Origin: Eubacterium sp.
Lineage (GTDB): Bacteria > Bacillota > Clostridia > Lachnospirales > CAG-274
DNA: 6,327 nt
NCBI GenBank assembly: GCA_020859645.1
Contig: JAJBVU010000156.1
Location: forward strand, 1-6,327
Reading direction: 5' to 3'
Made by a program: the position numbers and the translations under genes. Shown here piece by piece: positions 1-3,938 of this stretch; position 1 is the stretch's first letter, and each line of letters opens with the position of its first letter. The notes under the pieces are model-generated. The model did no database searches and was not told the origin of the DNA. It saw only the letters and a list, made by a program, of their open reading frames with translations.

Positions 1-45
1 GCTGTTGCCGTCCCCGATATTCCGGTAACAGAAAGGGGGCTGAAG
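1..45 (+). promoter_or_regulatory. 5' leader of toxin 1 with partly masked SD
   Basis: The leader ends in AAAGGGGG (32-39), six bases before the ATG at 46. GTCCCC at 10-15 can pair with GGGGGC at 35-40 (six pairs, one G-U), which would hide the SD. The start of this mRNA is inferred from copy 2 to lie near position 4. Leader structures that mask the SD are known for Fst-type and other type I toxin mRNAs. The pairing is read by eye and not folded. Confidence 0.5.
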
Positions 46-156
46 ATGTCTGACCACATAATAACTTTTATTATCTCTGTTCTTGCTAATGTAACCTCTC
101 GTTACATATGTAAATGGTTAAGTAGAGATAATAACGGCAACAAATCTGCGGATTAA
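46..156 (+). CDS. Small hydrophobic peptide, probable type I toxin (copy 1)
   Basis: The product is a 36-residue peptide. It starts MSDHIITF, has one uninterrupted hydrophobic span at about residues 5-22, then YICKWL (20-25) and a polar, charged tail (SRDNNGNKSAD). A short membrane helix followed by a Trp-Leu and a charged C-terminus resembles Fst/Ldr-type toxins, which insert in the inner membrane and depolarise the cell. The proline and glycine signature of Fst is absent, so this is not called Fst. The start is set by AAAGGGGG six bases upstream and by 26 of 36 identical residues with copy 2. Control is likely by the antisense RNA encoded opposite its 3' end, which matches its start-codon region. 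The toxin role is inferred from size, topology and gene arrangement; the peptide itself is directly visible. Confidence 0.8.
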   Translation: MSDHIITFIISVLANVTSRYICKWLSRDNNGNKSAD

Positions 157-162
157 GCCTCC
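156..162 (+). promoter_or_regulatory. Anti-SD element overlapping toxin 1 stop codon
   Basis: AGCCTCC begins on the last base of the TAA stop. It can pair with the SD segment GGGGGCT at 35-41 of the same mRNA over seven positions, with one G-U pair. It also sits in a local hairpin GCGGA-TTAAGCC-TCCGC (148-164). Long-range 5'-3' pairing that hides the SD until processing is established for several type I toxin mRNAs, such as hok and aapA1. Its use here is inference. Confidence 0.5.
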
Positions 163-176
163 GCTAAAAAGGAATA

Positions 177-210
177 GAAAACCCCGAAAGGTAGCGCTTT
201 CGGGGTTTTC
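177..210. terminator. Bidirectional intrinsic terminator, cassette 1
   Basis: The perfect 14-bp stem GAAAACCCCGAAAG (177-190) pairs with CTTTCGGGGTTTTC (197-210) around the loop GTAGCG. Both arms carry an A-run on one strand and a T-run on the other, so the hairpin ends in T-rich sequence in either direction. It would end the toxin mRNA coming from the left and the antisense RNA coming from the right. Confidence 0.85.
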
Positions 211-217
211 GTTTTGT

Positions 218-236
218 GCTAAAAATGACTGACCAC
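218..236 (-). repeat. Copy of toxin 1 start region inside antitoxin RNA 1
   Basis: The + strand reads GCTAAAAATGACTGACCAC. Toxin 1 positions 39-57 read GCTGAAGATGTCTGACCAC. Sixteen of 19 bases match, and two of the three differences become G-U pairs in the RNA duplex. The copy lacks an SD and is not translated in any convincing frame, so the similarity is best explained by RNA pairing. It looks like a partial duplication of the gene's 5' end that became the antitoxin seed. Confidence 0.75.
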
Positions 237-257
237 TTTATCTTTCGTCACAATGTT

Positions 258-286
258 ATTATACAACACCTAAGCCTTAATTTCAA
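258..286 (-). promoter_or_regulatory. Sigma-A promoter of antitoxin RNA 1
   Basis: On the - strand, TTGAAA (286-281) is followed by a 17-bp spacer and TATAAT (263-258). Both boxes and the spacing are near consensus. The same two boxes with the same spacing recur at 665-637 with a different spacer sequence, which is what selection on a promoter leaves. A strong antitoxin promoter fits type I systems, where the RNA must be in excess over toxin mRNA. Confidence 0.8.
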
Positions 287-345
287 GGGGTTTAAAAGAT
301 ATTTTTATATCAAATTGTGTCACCTTTGTGTTTTTGACTTTTGTA

Positions 346-374
346 TTGCGGATTTTTACAATTTATGCTATAAT
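346..374 (+). promoter_or_regulatory. Promoter of toxin 2
   Basis: TTGCGG (346-351), a 17-bp spacer and TATAAT (369-374) are present, with TGC just before the -10 box acting as an extended -10. The predicted start is near 381, giving a leader of about 43 nt. The weaker -35 than that of the antisense promoter fits a toxin transcript made below antitoxin level. It lies back to back with the antitoxin 1 promoter about 60 bp away. Confidence 0.7.
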
Positions 375-377
375 ACA

Positions 378-423
378 GCTGTTGCCGTCCCCAAAATTTC
401 CGGTAACGGAAAGGAGGCTGAGG
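378..423 (+). promoter_or_regulatory. 5' leader of toxin 2 with SD-adjacent hairpin
   Basis: AAAGGAGG (410-417) stands six bases before the ATG. The perfect hairpin TTTCCG-GTAA-CGGAAA (397-412) abuts the SD. GTCCCC (387-392) can pair imperfectly with GGAGGC (413-418). In copy 1 the first hairpin is weakened (TTCCG with CAGAA) but the second pairing is improved, so both leaders keep some way to limit ribosome access. Confidence 0.5.
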
Positions 424-534
424 ATGATCGACTACATACTGACGTTCATACTTTCTGTTTTGGCAAGTGTAACTTCTAATTACATTTGCAAATGGTTAAA
501 CAGAAAAGATAACGGCAATAAGCCTGCGGATTAA
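424..534 (+). CDS. Small hydrophobic peptide, probable type I toxin (copy 2)
   Basis: The product is a 36-residue peptide starting MIDYILTF. It has a hydrophobic span at about residues 5-22, YICKWL at 20-25, and the tail NRKDNGNKPAD. It is 72% identical to copy 1, with the same length and no gaps. Differences are mostly conservative in the helix (L for I, S for N) and polar in the tail. The reading frame is open upstream to 328, but that region contains the promoter. AAAGGAGG at 410-417 fixes the start at 424. As for copy 1, a membrane-acting toxin held down by a convergent antisense RNA is the best explanation, inferred from architecture and size. Confidence 0.82.
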   Translation: MIDYILTFILSVLASVTSNYICKWLNRKDNGNKPAD

Positions 535-540
535 GCCTCC
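534..540 (+). promoter_or_regulatory. Anti-SD element overlapping toxin 2 stop codon
   Basis: AGCCTCC begins at the last base of the stop codon. It is the exact reverse complement of GGAGGCT at 413-419, which includes the SD core. The element is identical in copy 1, whose SD has changed A to G and still pairs by a G-U. A ribosome at the end of the ORF would melt it, so it would act before the first round of translation. Confidence 0.55.
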
Positions 541-555
541 GCTAAAAAAGGAATA

Positions 556-589
556 GAAAACCCCGAAAGCCCAATCTTTCGGGGTTTTT
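556..589. terminator. Bidirectional intrinsic terminator, cassette 2
   Basis: The 13-bp stem AAAACCCCGAAAG (557-569) pairs with CTTTCGGGGTTTT (576-588), loop CCCAAT, with an optional G-T pair outside. The stem is identical to that of cassette 1 while the loop has changed completely, which supports a role in structure. It serves the toxin mRNA on + and the antisense RNA on -. Confidence 0.85.
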
Positions 590-596
590 GTTTTGT

Positions 597-615
597 GCCA
601 AAAATGATCGACTAC
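597..615 (-). repeat. Copy of toxin 2 start region inside antitoxin RNA 2
   Basis: The + strand reads GCCAAAAATGATCGACTAC. Toxin 2 positions 417-435 read GCTGAGGATGATCGACTAC. The last 12 bases are identical. The four differences are all of the kind that leave G-U pairs in the sense-antisense duplex. No SD precedes this false start. Confidence 0.78.
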
Positions 616-636
616 TTTATATCTTGTCACAACATA

Positions 637-665
637 ATTATACAACACCCAAACGGCAATTTCAA
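637..665 (-). promoter_or_regulatory. Sigma-A promoter of antitoxin RNA 2
   Basis: On the - strand, TTGAAA (665-660), a 17-bp spacer and TATAAT (642-637) are present. Boxes and spacing are identical to those of cassette 1 although the spacer differs in about half its bases. A terminator (671-699) just upstream insulates it from the DUF975 genes. Confidence 0.8.
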
Positions 666-670
666 GGGGT

Positions 671-699
671 AAAAAACATATTTTTAAGTAAGAATATGT
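671..699 (-). terminator. Intrinsic terminator after the DUF975 genes
   Basis: Read on the - strand, ACATATT (699-693) and AATATGT (682-676) form a 7-bp stem with a 10-nt loop, followed directly by six Ts (676-671). A second possible stem, GCAGAAG-ATAA-CTCCTGC with one mismatch, lies just before it. It would end transcripts leaving the gene at 737-1429. Confidence 0.6.
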
Positions 700-736
700 C
701 AGCAGGAGTTATCTTCTGCCGTTTATGCAGACGTTA

Positions 737-1429
737 TCACTTCTTTATTGCTTCATAAAGGGCTGCGTGTGTAAGACGAAGATAAGGTCCTACGTAAAGC
801 AGCTCCGCAATGCCGAAGGTTATTTTTCCGAGAATATGCCACAATAAAAAGCTCCAGTCAAGGTAAAATGTGTTCTGCTTATTGCCGTCCATATATTTTT
901 CGCTTAGCTTTAAAGCCTCTTTTCTGTCAATATCAGGGTTTTCCGCCAGAATATAAGGCACCATCATAAATTGATAAGACATTATAATTCCGGGAATTAT
1001 AAAGAGTATAAAGCCGATTAAAATATAAAGGCTGCACATAAACATTGCTTTTACGTTTCTCATATAGCTTGTACGAAAACCATAACCTATGTCAGAAAAT
1101 TTTCCATCGGAATTTAAAGCATTTAACTCAAATCTTGCCACTCCCACTTGAAGAGGGTTTATAATAAAAGCTTTAATAAGCAAAGTCAAAACAATTATCA
1201 CCGCAGCGGTAATAATTGTACCTAATTTAGACTCCGGCATTTTAAACAACAACCCCGAAATATTAAGTTTAGCCGGCAGTGGCAGGATGTCGCCTAAATC
1301 AATATGAAGGGAGTTGCTGATTCCTCCGCAAAACAGCATATAGAAAACTCCGCTTATCAGCACAGAATTCCTATAATTCGCCTTCAGGGCTTTATCTGCC
1401 CTTAGCTTAAGTTCACTTATTGACCACAT
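737..1429 (-). CDS. DUF975 family integral membrane protein (paralogue 1)
   Basis: The 230-residue product begins MWSISELK. The start is fixed by AAAAAAGGAGG seven bases before the ATG; an in-frame ATG at 1450 lies upstream of that SD. Features in order are an amphipathic N-terminus (3-18), a membrane segment (21-39), a predicted outside loop, a membrane segment (70-91) leading into NPLQVGVARFELNA (91-104), a long hydrophobic hairpin (128-151), PYILAENPD (158-166), GNK (182-184), a last membrane segment (188-213), and THAALYEAIKK at the end. NP.xVG..RF, ILAENP, GNK and AALYE mark DUF975 (Pfam PF06161), a family without established biochemistry. It is closely related to the adjacent gene at 1557-2255, most likely by tandem duplication. 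No clear promoter was found; transcription may leak through the terminator at 1486-1517. Confidence 0.9.
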   Translation of the reverse strand: MWSISELKLRADKALKANYRNSVLISGVFYMLFCGGISNSLHIDLGDILPLPAKLNISGLLFKMPESKLGTIITAAVIIVLTLLIKAFIINPLQVGVARFELNALNSDGKFSDIGYGFRTSYMRNVKAMFMCSLYILIGFILFIIPGIIMSYQFMMVPYILAENPDIDRKEALKLSEKYMDGNKQNTFYLDWSFLLWHILGKITFGIAELLYVGPYLRLTHAALYEAIKK

Positions 1430-1485
1430 AATTAATCCTCCTTTTTTCATATGTTAAAACTTGTTTATATCTTGTATTACCGAAG

Positions 1486-1517
1486 AAAACCCCGAAAGGC
1501 AGTGCTTTCGAGGTTTT
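1486..1517 (-). terminator. Intrinsic terminator between the DUF975 genes
   Basis: AAAACCCCGAAAG (1486-1498) and CTTTCGAGGTTTT (1505-1517) flank the loop GCAGTG. As minus-strand RNA the whole 13-bp stem pairs, with one U-G; as plus-strand RNA that pair is C-A. It therefore serves the upstream minus-strand gene, and the run of Ts lies on that side. The stem is almost the same as those of the two TA cassettes. The rest of the 127-bp spacer shows no other element I can support. Confidence 0.7.
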
Positions 1518-1556
1518 AATCGGCGGCAAAATATTTTCACCGTTTATGTACCCTTA

Positions 1557-2255
1557 TTATTTCTTTATTGCTTCATAAAGAGCTGCGTGTGTAAGGTGAA
1601 TATAAGGCACTACATAGAATATGTTAACTAAGCCTAAGGTTATGCTGCCCAAAATTAACCAGGGCAAAAAGCTTAAGTCAAGAACAAATGATTTCCATTT
1701 ATTGCCTGCCATAATTTCTCTGCTCTTTGCGAAAGCCTGTTTTCTGTCCATATCGGGGTTTTCGGCAAGAATATAAGGCACCATTCTAAGCTGATAGGCT
1801 ATTATAATTCCGGGAATTACAAAAATTATAAGACCTATAACAATATATAAATAATAAATAAACATTGCCTTTGCATTTCTCTTATAGCTTACGTCGTAGC
1901 CTGAACCCAAATCGGAAACATTTGCTTCTGAATTAACAGCGTTTAATTCAAACTTAGCTATACCTACCTCCAAAGGATTTATGAGCAAAGCCTTAAGAAT
2001 TATAAGCACTATAATAACTGCGATTAACAGCAATAAAACAGCTGTACCTATGCCCACAAGAGCACCTTCGCTTAAGCCTAAATCCGCACTTGAAGTATTA
2101 GACGAAAGCACTGCATTGCTGCTCATAGAAGCGTGACCTGCAGAGCTTCCTCCGCATAAAAACGAAAAGATAATACCACATACAAGCACAGCCTTCCAAT
2201 AATTACGGTTTAAGCCCGCCTTAGCTTTTTCTTTCAACTCTTTTCTTGTCCACAT
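1557..2255 (-). CDS. DUF975 family integral membrane protein (paralogue 2)
   Basis: The 232-residue product begins MWTRKELKEKAKAGL. The start is fixed by AAAAGGAGG seven bases upstream. The frame stays open to 2354, but that region contains the promoter. Layout is a basic amphipathic N-terminus (3-17), a membrane segment (20-36), a loop rich in Ser, Ala and Gly (34-65), a membrane segment (66-90), NPLEVGIAKFELNA (93-106), a hydrophobic hairpin (129-155), PYILAENPD (160-168), GNK (184-186), a final membrane segment (188-215), and the same THAALYEAIKK end as paralogue 1. The loop after the first helix differs most between the two. It is first of the tandem pair, with a strong promoter. The function of DUF975 is not established. 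Confidence 0.9.
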   Translation of the reverse strand: MWTRKELKEKAKAGLNRNYWKAVLVCGIIFSFLCGGSSAGHASMSSNAVLSSNTSSADLGLSEGALVGIGTAVLLLLIAVIIVLIILKALLINPLEVGIAKFELNAVNSEANVSDLGSGYDVSYKRNAKAMFIYYLYIVIGLIIFVIPGIIIAYQLRMVPYILAENPDMDRKQAFAKSREIMAGNKWKSFVLDLSFLPWLILGSITLGLVNIFYVVPYIHLTHAALYEAIKK

Positions 2256-2291
2256 AATTATTCCTCCTTTTCTGTGGAATTTTTTTGCCAA

Positions 2292-2313
2292 GCAGATAAT
2301 ATCTGCAAAGCAG
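2292..2313 (-). repeat. Inverted repeat in the DUF975 leader
   Basis: GCAGATA-A-TATCTGC (2292-2306) is a perfect 7-bp inverted repeat. It is followed by a third GCAG half-site at 2310-2313 that can pair alternatively with CTGC at 2303-2306. It lies about 13-27 nt into the predicted transcript. It could be an operator for a dimeric regulator or an RNA hairpin switch; the sequence does not say which. Confidence 0.4.
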
Positions 2314-2325
2314 AGATGTAAATCT

Positions 2326-2373
2326 ATTATACATTCAATTTTGTCAGAATGCAAGAGTTTTTTTGATTTTTTT
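2326..2373 (-). promoter_or_regulatory. Sigma-A promoter with UP-like A-tracts for DUF975 paralogue 2
   Basis: On the - strand, TTGCAT (2354-2349), a 17-bp spacer and TATAAT (2331-2326) are present. Two A7 runs (2373-2367 and 2364-2358) sit immediately upstream, spaced by nine bases, like an UP element. Transcription would begin near 2319, leaving a leader of about 64 nt. The upstream gene's stop is at 2413 and no convincing terminator lies between, so some read-through from the operon above is possible. Confidence 0.7.
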
Positions 2374-2412
2374 CAAACTTTACAATGTTTTAACCGAAAA
2401 TTTAAGACTTTT

Positions 2413-3348
2413 TCAGATAATATAAAACCAAGCGTCCTCCTGGTCAAGCTCTTCGGTGGTTACGGATTTATCCAAATTTTGATATTTAAGCTCGGGGTTT
2501 TTAATGGTTACTCTTGTGTTGGGCTTAACCGATGTAACAATAAATGCGTTGCCGCCGATTGTACTGCCTTCGCCTATAACCGTTTCGCCGCCTAAAATAG
2601 ACGCTCCCGAATATATGGTAACATTGTCCTCGATTGTAGGGTGTCTCTTTACTCCCTTAAGACCCTGACCGGCGGAGGTGGAAAGACCGCCCAAGGTAAC
2701 CCCCTGATAAATTTTAACGTGTTCGCCGATGACAGTGGTTTCGCCTATAACAATGCCTGTTCCGTGATCAATGAAAAAATACTTTCCTATGGTTGCTCCC
2801 GGGTGAATGTCAATTCCCGTTTTGCTGTGGGCATGTTCTGTCATAATTCTGGGGATAAGGGGAACCTCCAAAAGGAAAAGCTCATGGGCAATTCTCGCCA
2901 CCATTATGGCATAAACACCGGGATAGGAGTAGATTATTTCGTCCTTGCTGTAGGCAGCCGGGTCGCCGTCATAAGCCGCACAAATATCCGTCTCCATATA
3001 TTCCCTAATCATAGGCAGTCTATCGAAAAATGCCTTGCTTATATTGTCCACCTTAATGTCAAGCTCCCGGTCCGAAAGAGCATTTTCGTCCTTACAGGTG
3101 CATATAAAGGCACGCTTCATTTGCTTTTCGAGATTATACTTAATCTCCTCCAAGGTTTCGCCTATATAATATCTTACAAAATCCCTGTTTAGCTTCTTCT
3201 GTTCAAAAAAGCCGGGGAAAACTATTCTCTGCAAAAGCTCAACAATATGTTCAACCACCGCTCTGTTAGGCTGAAGGTTTGTATCTATTTTCGCCGTTAC
3301 AGGGCAGTTGTTATAGCTTTCCATAAGTCTGTCTATTATATTTTCCAT
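2413..3348 (-). CDS. cysE: Serine O-acetyltransferase
   Basis: This cytosolic enzyme transfers acetyl from acetyl-CoA to L-serine, giving O-acetylserine, the first step of cysteine synthesis. The 311-residue product has a helical N-terminal half (about 1-170) and a left-handed beta-helix (about 176-285). Family marks are DGDPAA (127-132, matching the Asp92 region of E. coli CysE), RIAHELF (152-158), EHAHSKTGIDIHPGATIG (171-188), DHGTGIVIGET (194-204), VTLGG (217-221) and KRHP (234-237). The catalytic pair is probably Asp180 and His195. It is longer than E. coli CysE because of the N-terminal part. The last residue is Ile after an acidic tail, as in enzymes that dock into cysteine synthase. 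GGGAGG nine bases upstream supports the start. It is last in its operon, 20 nt after the UDG-like gene. Confidence 0.93.
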   Translation of the reverse strand: MENIIDRLMESYNNCPVTAKIDTNLQPNRAVVEHIVELLQRIVFPGFFEQKKLNRDFVRYYIGETLEEIKYNLEKQMKRAFICTCKDENALSDRELDIKVDNISKAFFDRLPMIREYMETDICAAYDGDPAAYSKDEIIYSYPGVYAIMVARIAHELFLLEVPLIPRIMTEHAHSKTGIDIHPGATIGKYFFIDHGTGIVIGETTVIGEHVKIYQGVTLGGLSTSAGQGLKGVKRHPTIEDNVTIYSGASILGGETVIGEGSTIGGNAFIVTSVKPNTRVTIKNPELKYQNLDKSVTTEELDQEDAWFYII

Positions 3349-3368
3349 ACACTGACGCCTCCCGAAAA

Positions 3369-3938
3369 TTACTCTGATTTCTGCAATATTTCTTTTAATT
3401 TCATTATATCGTTCAAATAAACCTCTTTAAGTCCTCTGTTGTATATAATCGAAGCCGGGTGATAAAGAGGAAAAAGGCAAAAGCCGTTTTTATTTAGCTT
3501 CTCTCCGTGAACATCCCCTATAACAATATTCTTCTCACCGCTTATTGCCCTCAAAGCAAAATTCCCCAAGGTAACAACTATTTCCGGCTTAATTATTTCA
3601 AGCTCTCTGAAAAGATAAGGCTTAAAAAACTCCACCTCAGCCCTGTTTGGGGGTCTGTTTGAAATTCTGCCTGTTTTTTCACTTATTTTAAAGGGACGAA
3701 GCTTAACAACGTTCGTTATGTAAATATCCTCTCTTTTCAATGAGAGAATTTCCAAAAACTCACTTAGGTTCTTCCCTGCCTTGCCTACGAAGGGTCTGCC
3801 CTGCTTTTCCTCTTCGCCGCCGGGGGCTTCCCCAATAAGCACAAGGGAAGCCTTTAAATTTCCCTCCCCTGTTACTATTTTTCTTTCGGGAAATACCTCT
3901 CCCGATTTTTCAGTCATTTCTTCATAAAGCCTTTTCAT
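3369..3938 (-). CDS. Uracil-DNA glycosylase superfamily, family 4-like, lacking Fe-S cysteines
   Basis: The 189-residue protein has the UDG family 4 signatures: GEAPG (36-40), GRPFVGKAGK (47-56), NVVKLRPF (76-83), LGNFAL (124-129) and YHPAS (159-163). Family members remove uracil from DNA by hydrolysing the N-glycosidic bond. Family 4 enzymes normally hold a 4Fe-4S cluster through four cysteines: a pair near the N-terminus, one in NVVKCRPP, and one in the following helix. Here the N-terminal pair is absent, position 80 is Leu, and the helix position is Phe. The only cysteine is Cys154. It is thus a cluster-free variant, or a relative with another target. The first 17 nt overlap the end of the rhomboid gene, and GAGGG precedes the ATG, so translation is probably coupled. 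Confidence 0.85.
   Translation of the reverse strand: MKRLYEEMTEKSGEVFPERKIVTGEGNLKASLVLIGEAPGGEEEKQGRPFVGKAGKNLSEFLEILSLKREDIYITNVVKLRPFKISEKTGRISNRPPNRAEVEFFKPYLFRELEIIKPEIVVTLGNFALRAISGEKNIVIGDVHGEKLNKNGFCLFPLYHPASIIYNRGLKEVYLNDIMKLKEILQKSE

Larger units (their letters stand above)
177..251 (-). ncRNA. Antisense RNA antitoxin 1
   Basis: A consensus promoter on the - strand (TTGAAA, 17 bp, TATAAT at 286-258) would start an RNA near 251. It would run left into the shared hairpin, giving about 75 nt. The RNA overlaps only the 3' UTR and terminator of toxin 1 in cis. It also contains the complement of 218-236, which pairs with toxin 1 positions 39-57 (GCT..AA.ATG.CTGACCAC). That gives 18 of 19 pairs, two of them G-U, with one U-U mismatch. 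Pairing would cover the start codon and block translation. Convergent transcripts sharing a terminator and start-site repeats is the layout of the par locus (fst RNAI and RNAII). No ORF is needed. Transcription is predicted, not observed. Confidence 0.72.
1..290 (+). repeat. Tandem toxin-antitoxin cassette, copy 1 (left-truncated)
   Basis: This unit aligns over its whole length with 378-669: 5' leader, peptide gene, 3' UTR, terminator hairpin, antisense target copy, and minus-strand promoter with a CCCCTTGAAA -35 region. Only small indels separate the copies. The toxin promoter of copy 1 would lie left of position 1, because position 1 corresponds to 378 in copy 2, about six bases before the predicted transcript start. 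The repeat unit is thus a complete two-transcript module rather than a duplicated ORF. More units may lie outside the window. Confidence 0.85.
556..630 (-). ncRNA. Antisense RNA antitoxin 2
   Basis: The RNA is expected to start near 630 from the promoter at 665-637 and end at the hairpin, about 75 nt. It carries the complement of 597-615, which pairs with toxin 2 positions 417-435 across all 19 positions. Four of the pairs are G-U, and there is an uninterrupted 12-bp perfect core (ATGATCGACTAC). The core spans the start codon and codons 2-4, so pairing would block initiation. Compared with antitoxin 1, the bases that changed in the seed are those that changed in the toxin. Transcription is predicted from sequence only. 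Confidence 0.75.
378..669 (+). repeat. Tandem toxin-antitoxin cassette, copy 2
   Basis: This is the second full unit of the tandem repeat, with the same order of parts as copy 1. The most conserved stretches are the leader (GCTGTTGCCGTCCCC), the stop-codon and 3' UTR region (GCGGATTAAGCCTCCGCT), the terminator stem, and the minus-strand -35 and -10 boxes. The most divergent are the terminator loop, the spacer of the antisense promoter, and the start-codon-proximal bases that define antitoxin specificity. Its plus-strand promoter lies just upstream at 346-374. Confidence 0.85.

Noticed and set aside
328..423. Upstream extension of toxin 2 to a 68-residue protein.
   Set aside because: The extension contains the toxin 2 promoter, has no counterpart in the other copy, and lacks an SD; AAAGGAGG stands before the ATG at 424.
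216..479. Open frame beginning MLKMTDHFIF that contains the antitoxin 1 seed.
   Set aside because: It has no SD, crosses two promoters and the toxin 2 leader in another frame, and its start resembles the toxin only because the seed copies the toxin start.
177..589. Repeated CCCCGAAAG/CTTTCGGGG elements as a possible CRISPR or dispersed repeat array.
   Set aside because: Each is a single inverted repeat at the end of a transcription unit with different loops and no regular spacers; they are terminators.
1421..1432. TGACCACATAAT also occurs in toxin 1 (51-62), so the DUF975 mRNA start region is complementary to toxin 1 over 12 nt.
   Set aside because: The shared bases come from the conserved Met-Trp-Ser start of DUF975 and its SD spacer. 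The match stops abruptly at both ends and is shorter and less structured than the antitoxin seed. Chance is more likely than a regulatory link.
2256..2354. N-terminal extension of DUF975 paralogue 2 to 265 residues.
   Set aside because: The upstream ATG falls within the -35 box of the promoter, and the SD is placed for the ATG at 2255.
2356..2412. Possible terminator after the serine acetyltransferase gene in the T-rich stretch.
   Set aside because: Only weak AT pairings are available with no GC stem; the A- and T-runs are better explained as the upstream part of the DUF975 promoter.
2641..3192. 183-codon plus-strand frame opposite the serine acetyltransferase gene.
   Set aside because: It is antisense to a well-conserved gene, has no SD or recognisable domain, and is a by-product of codon use on the other strand.
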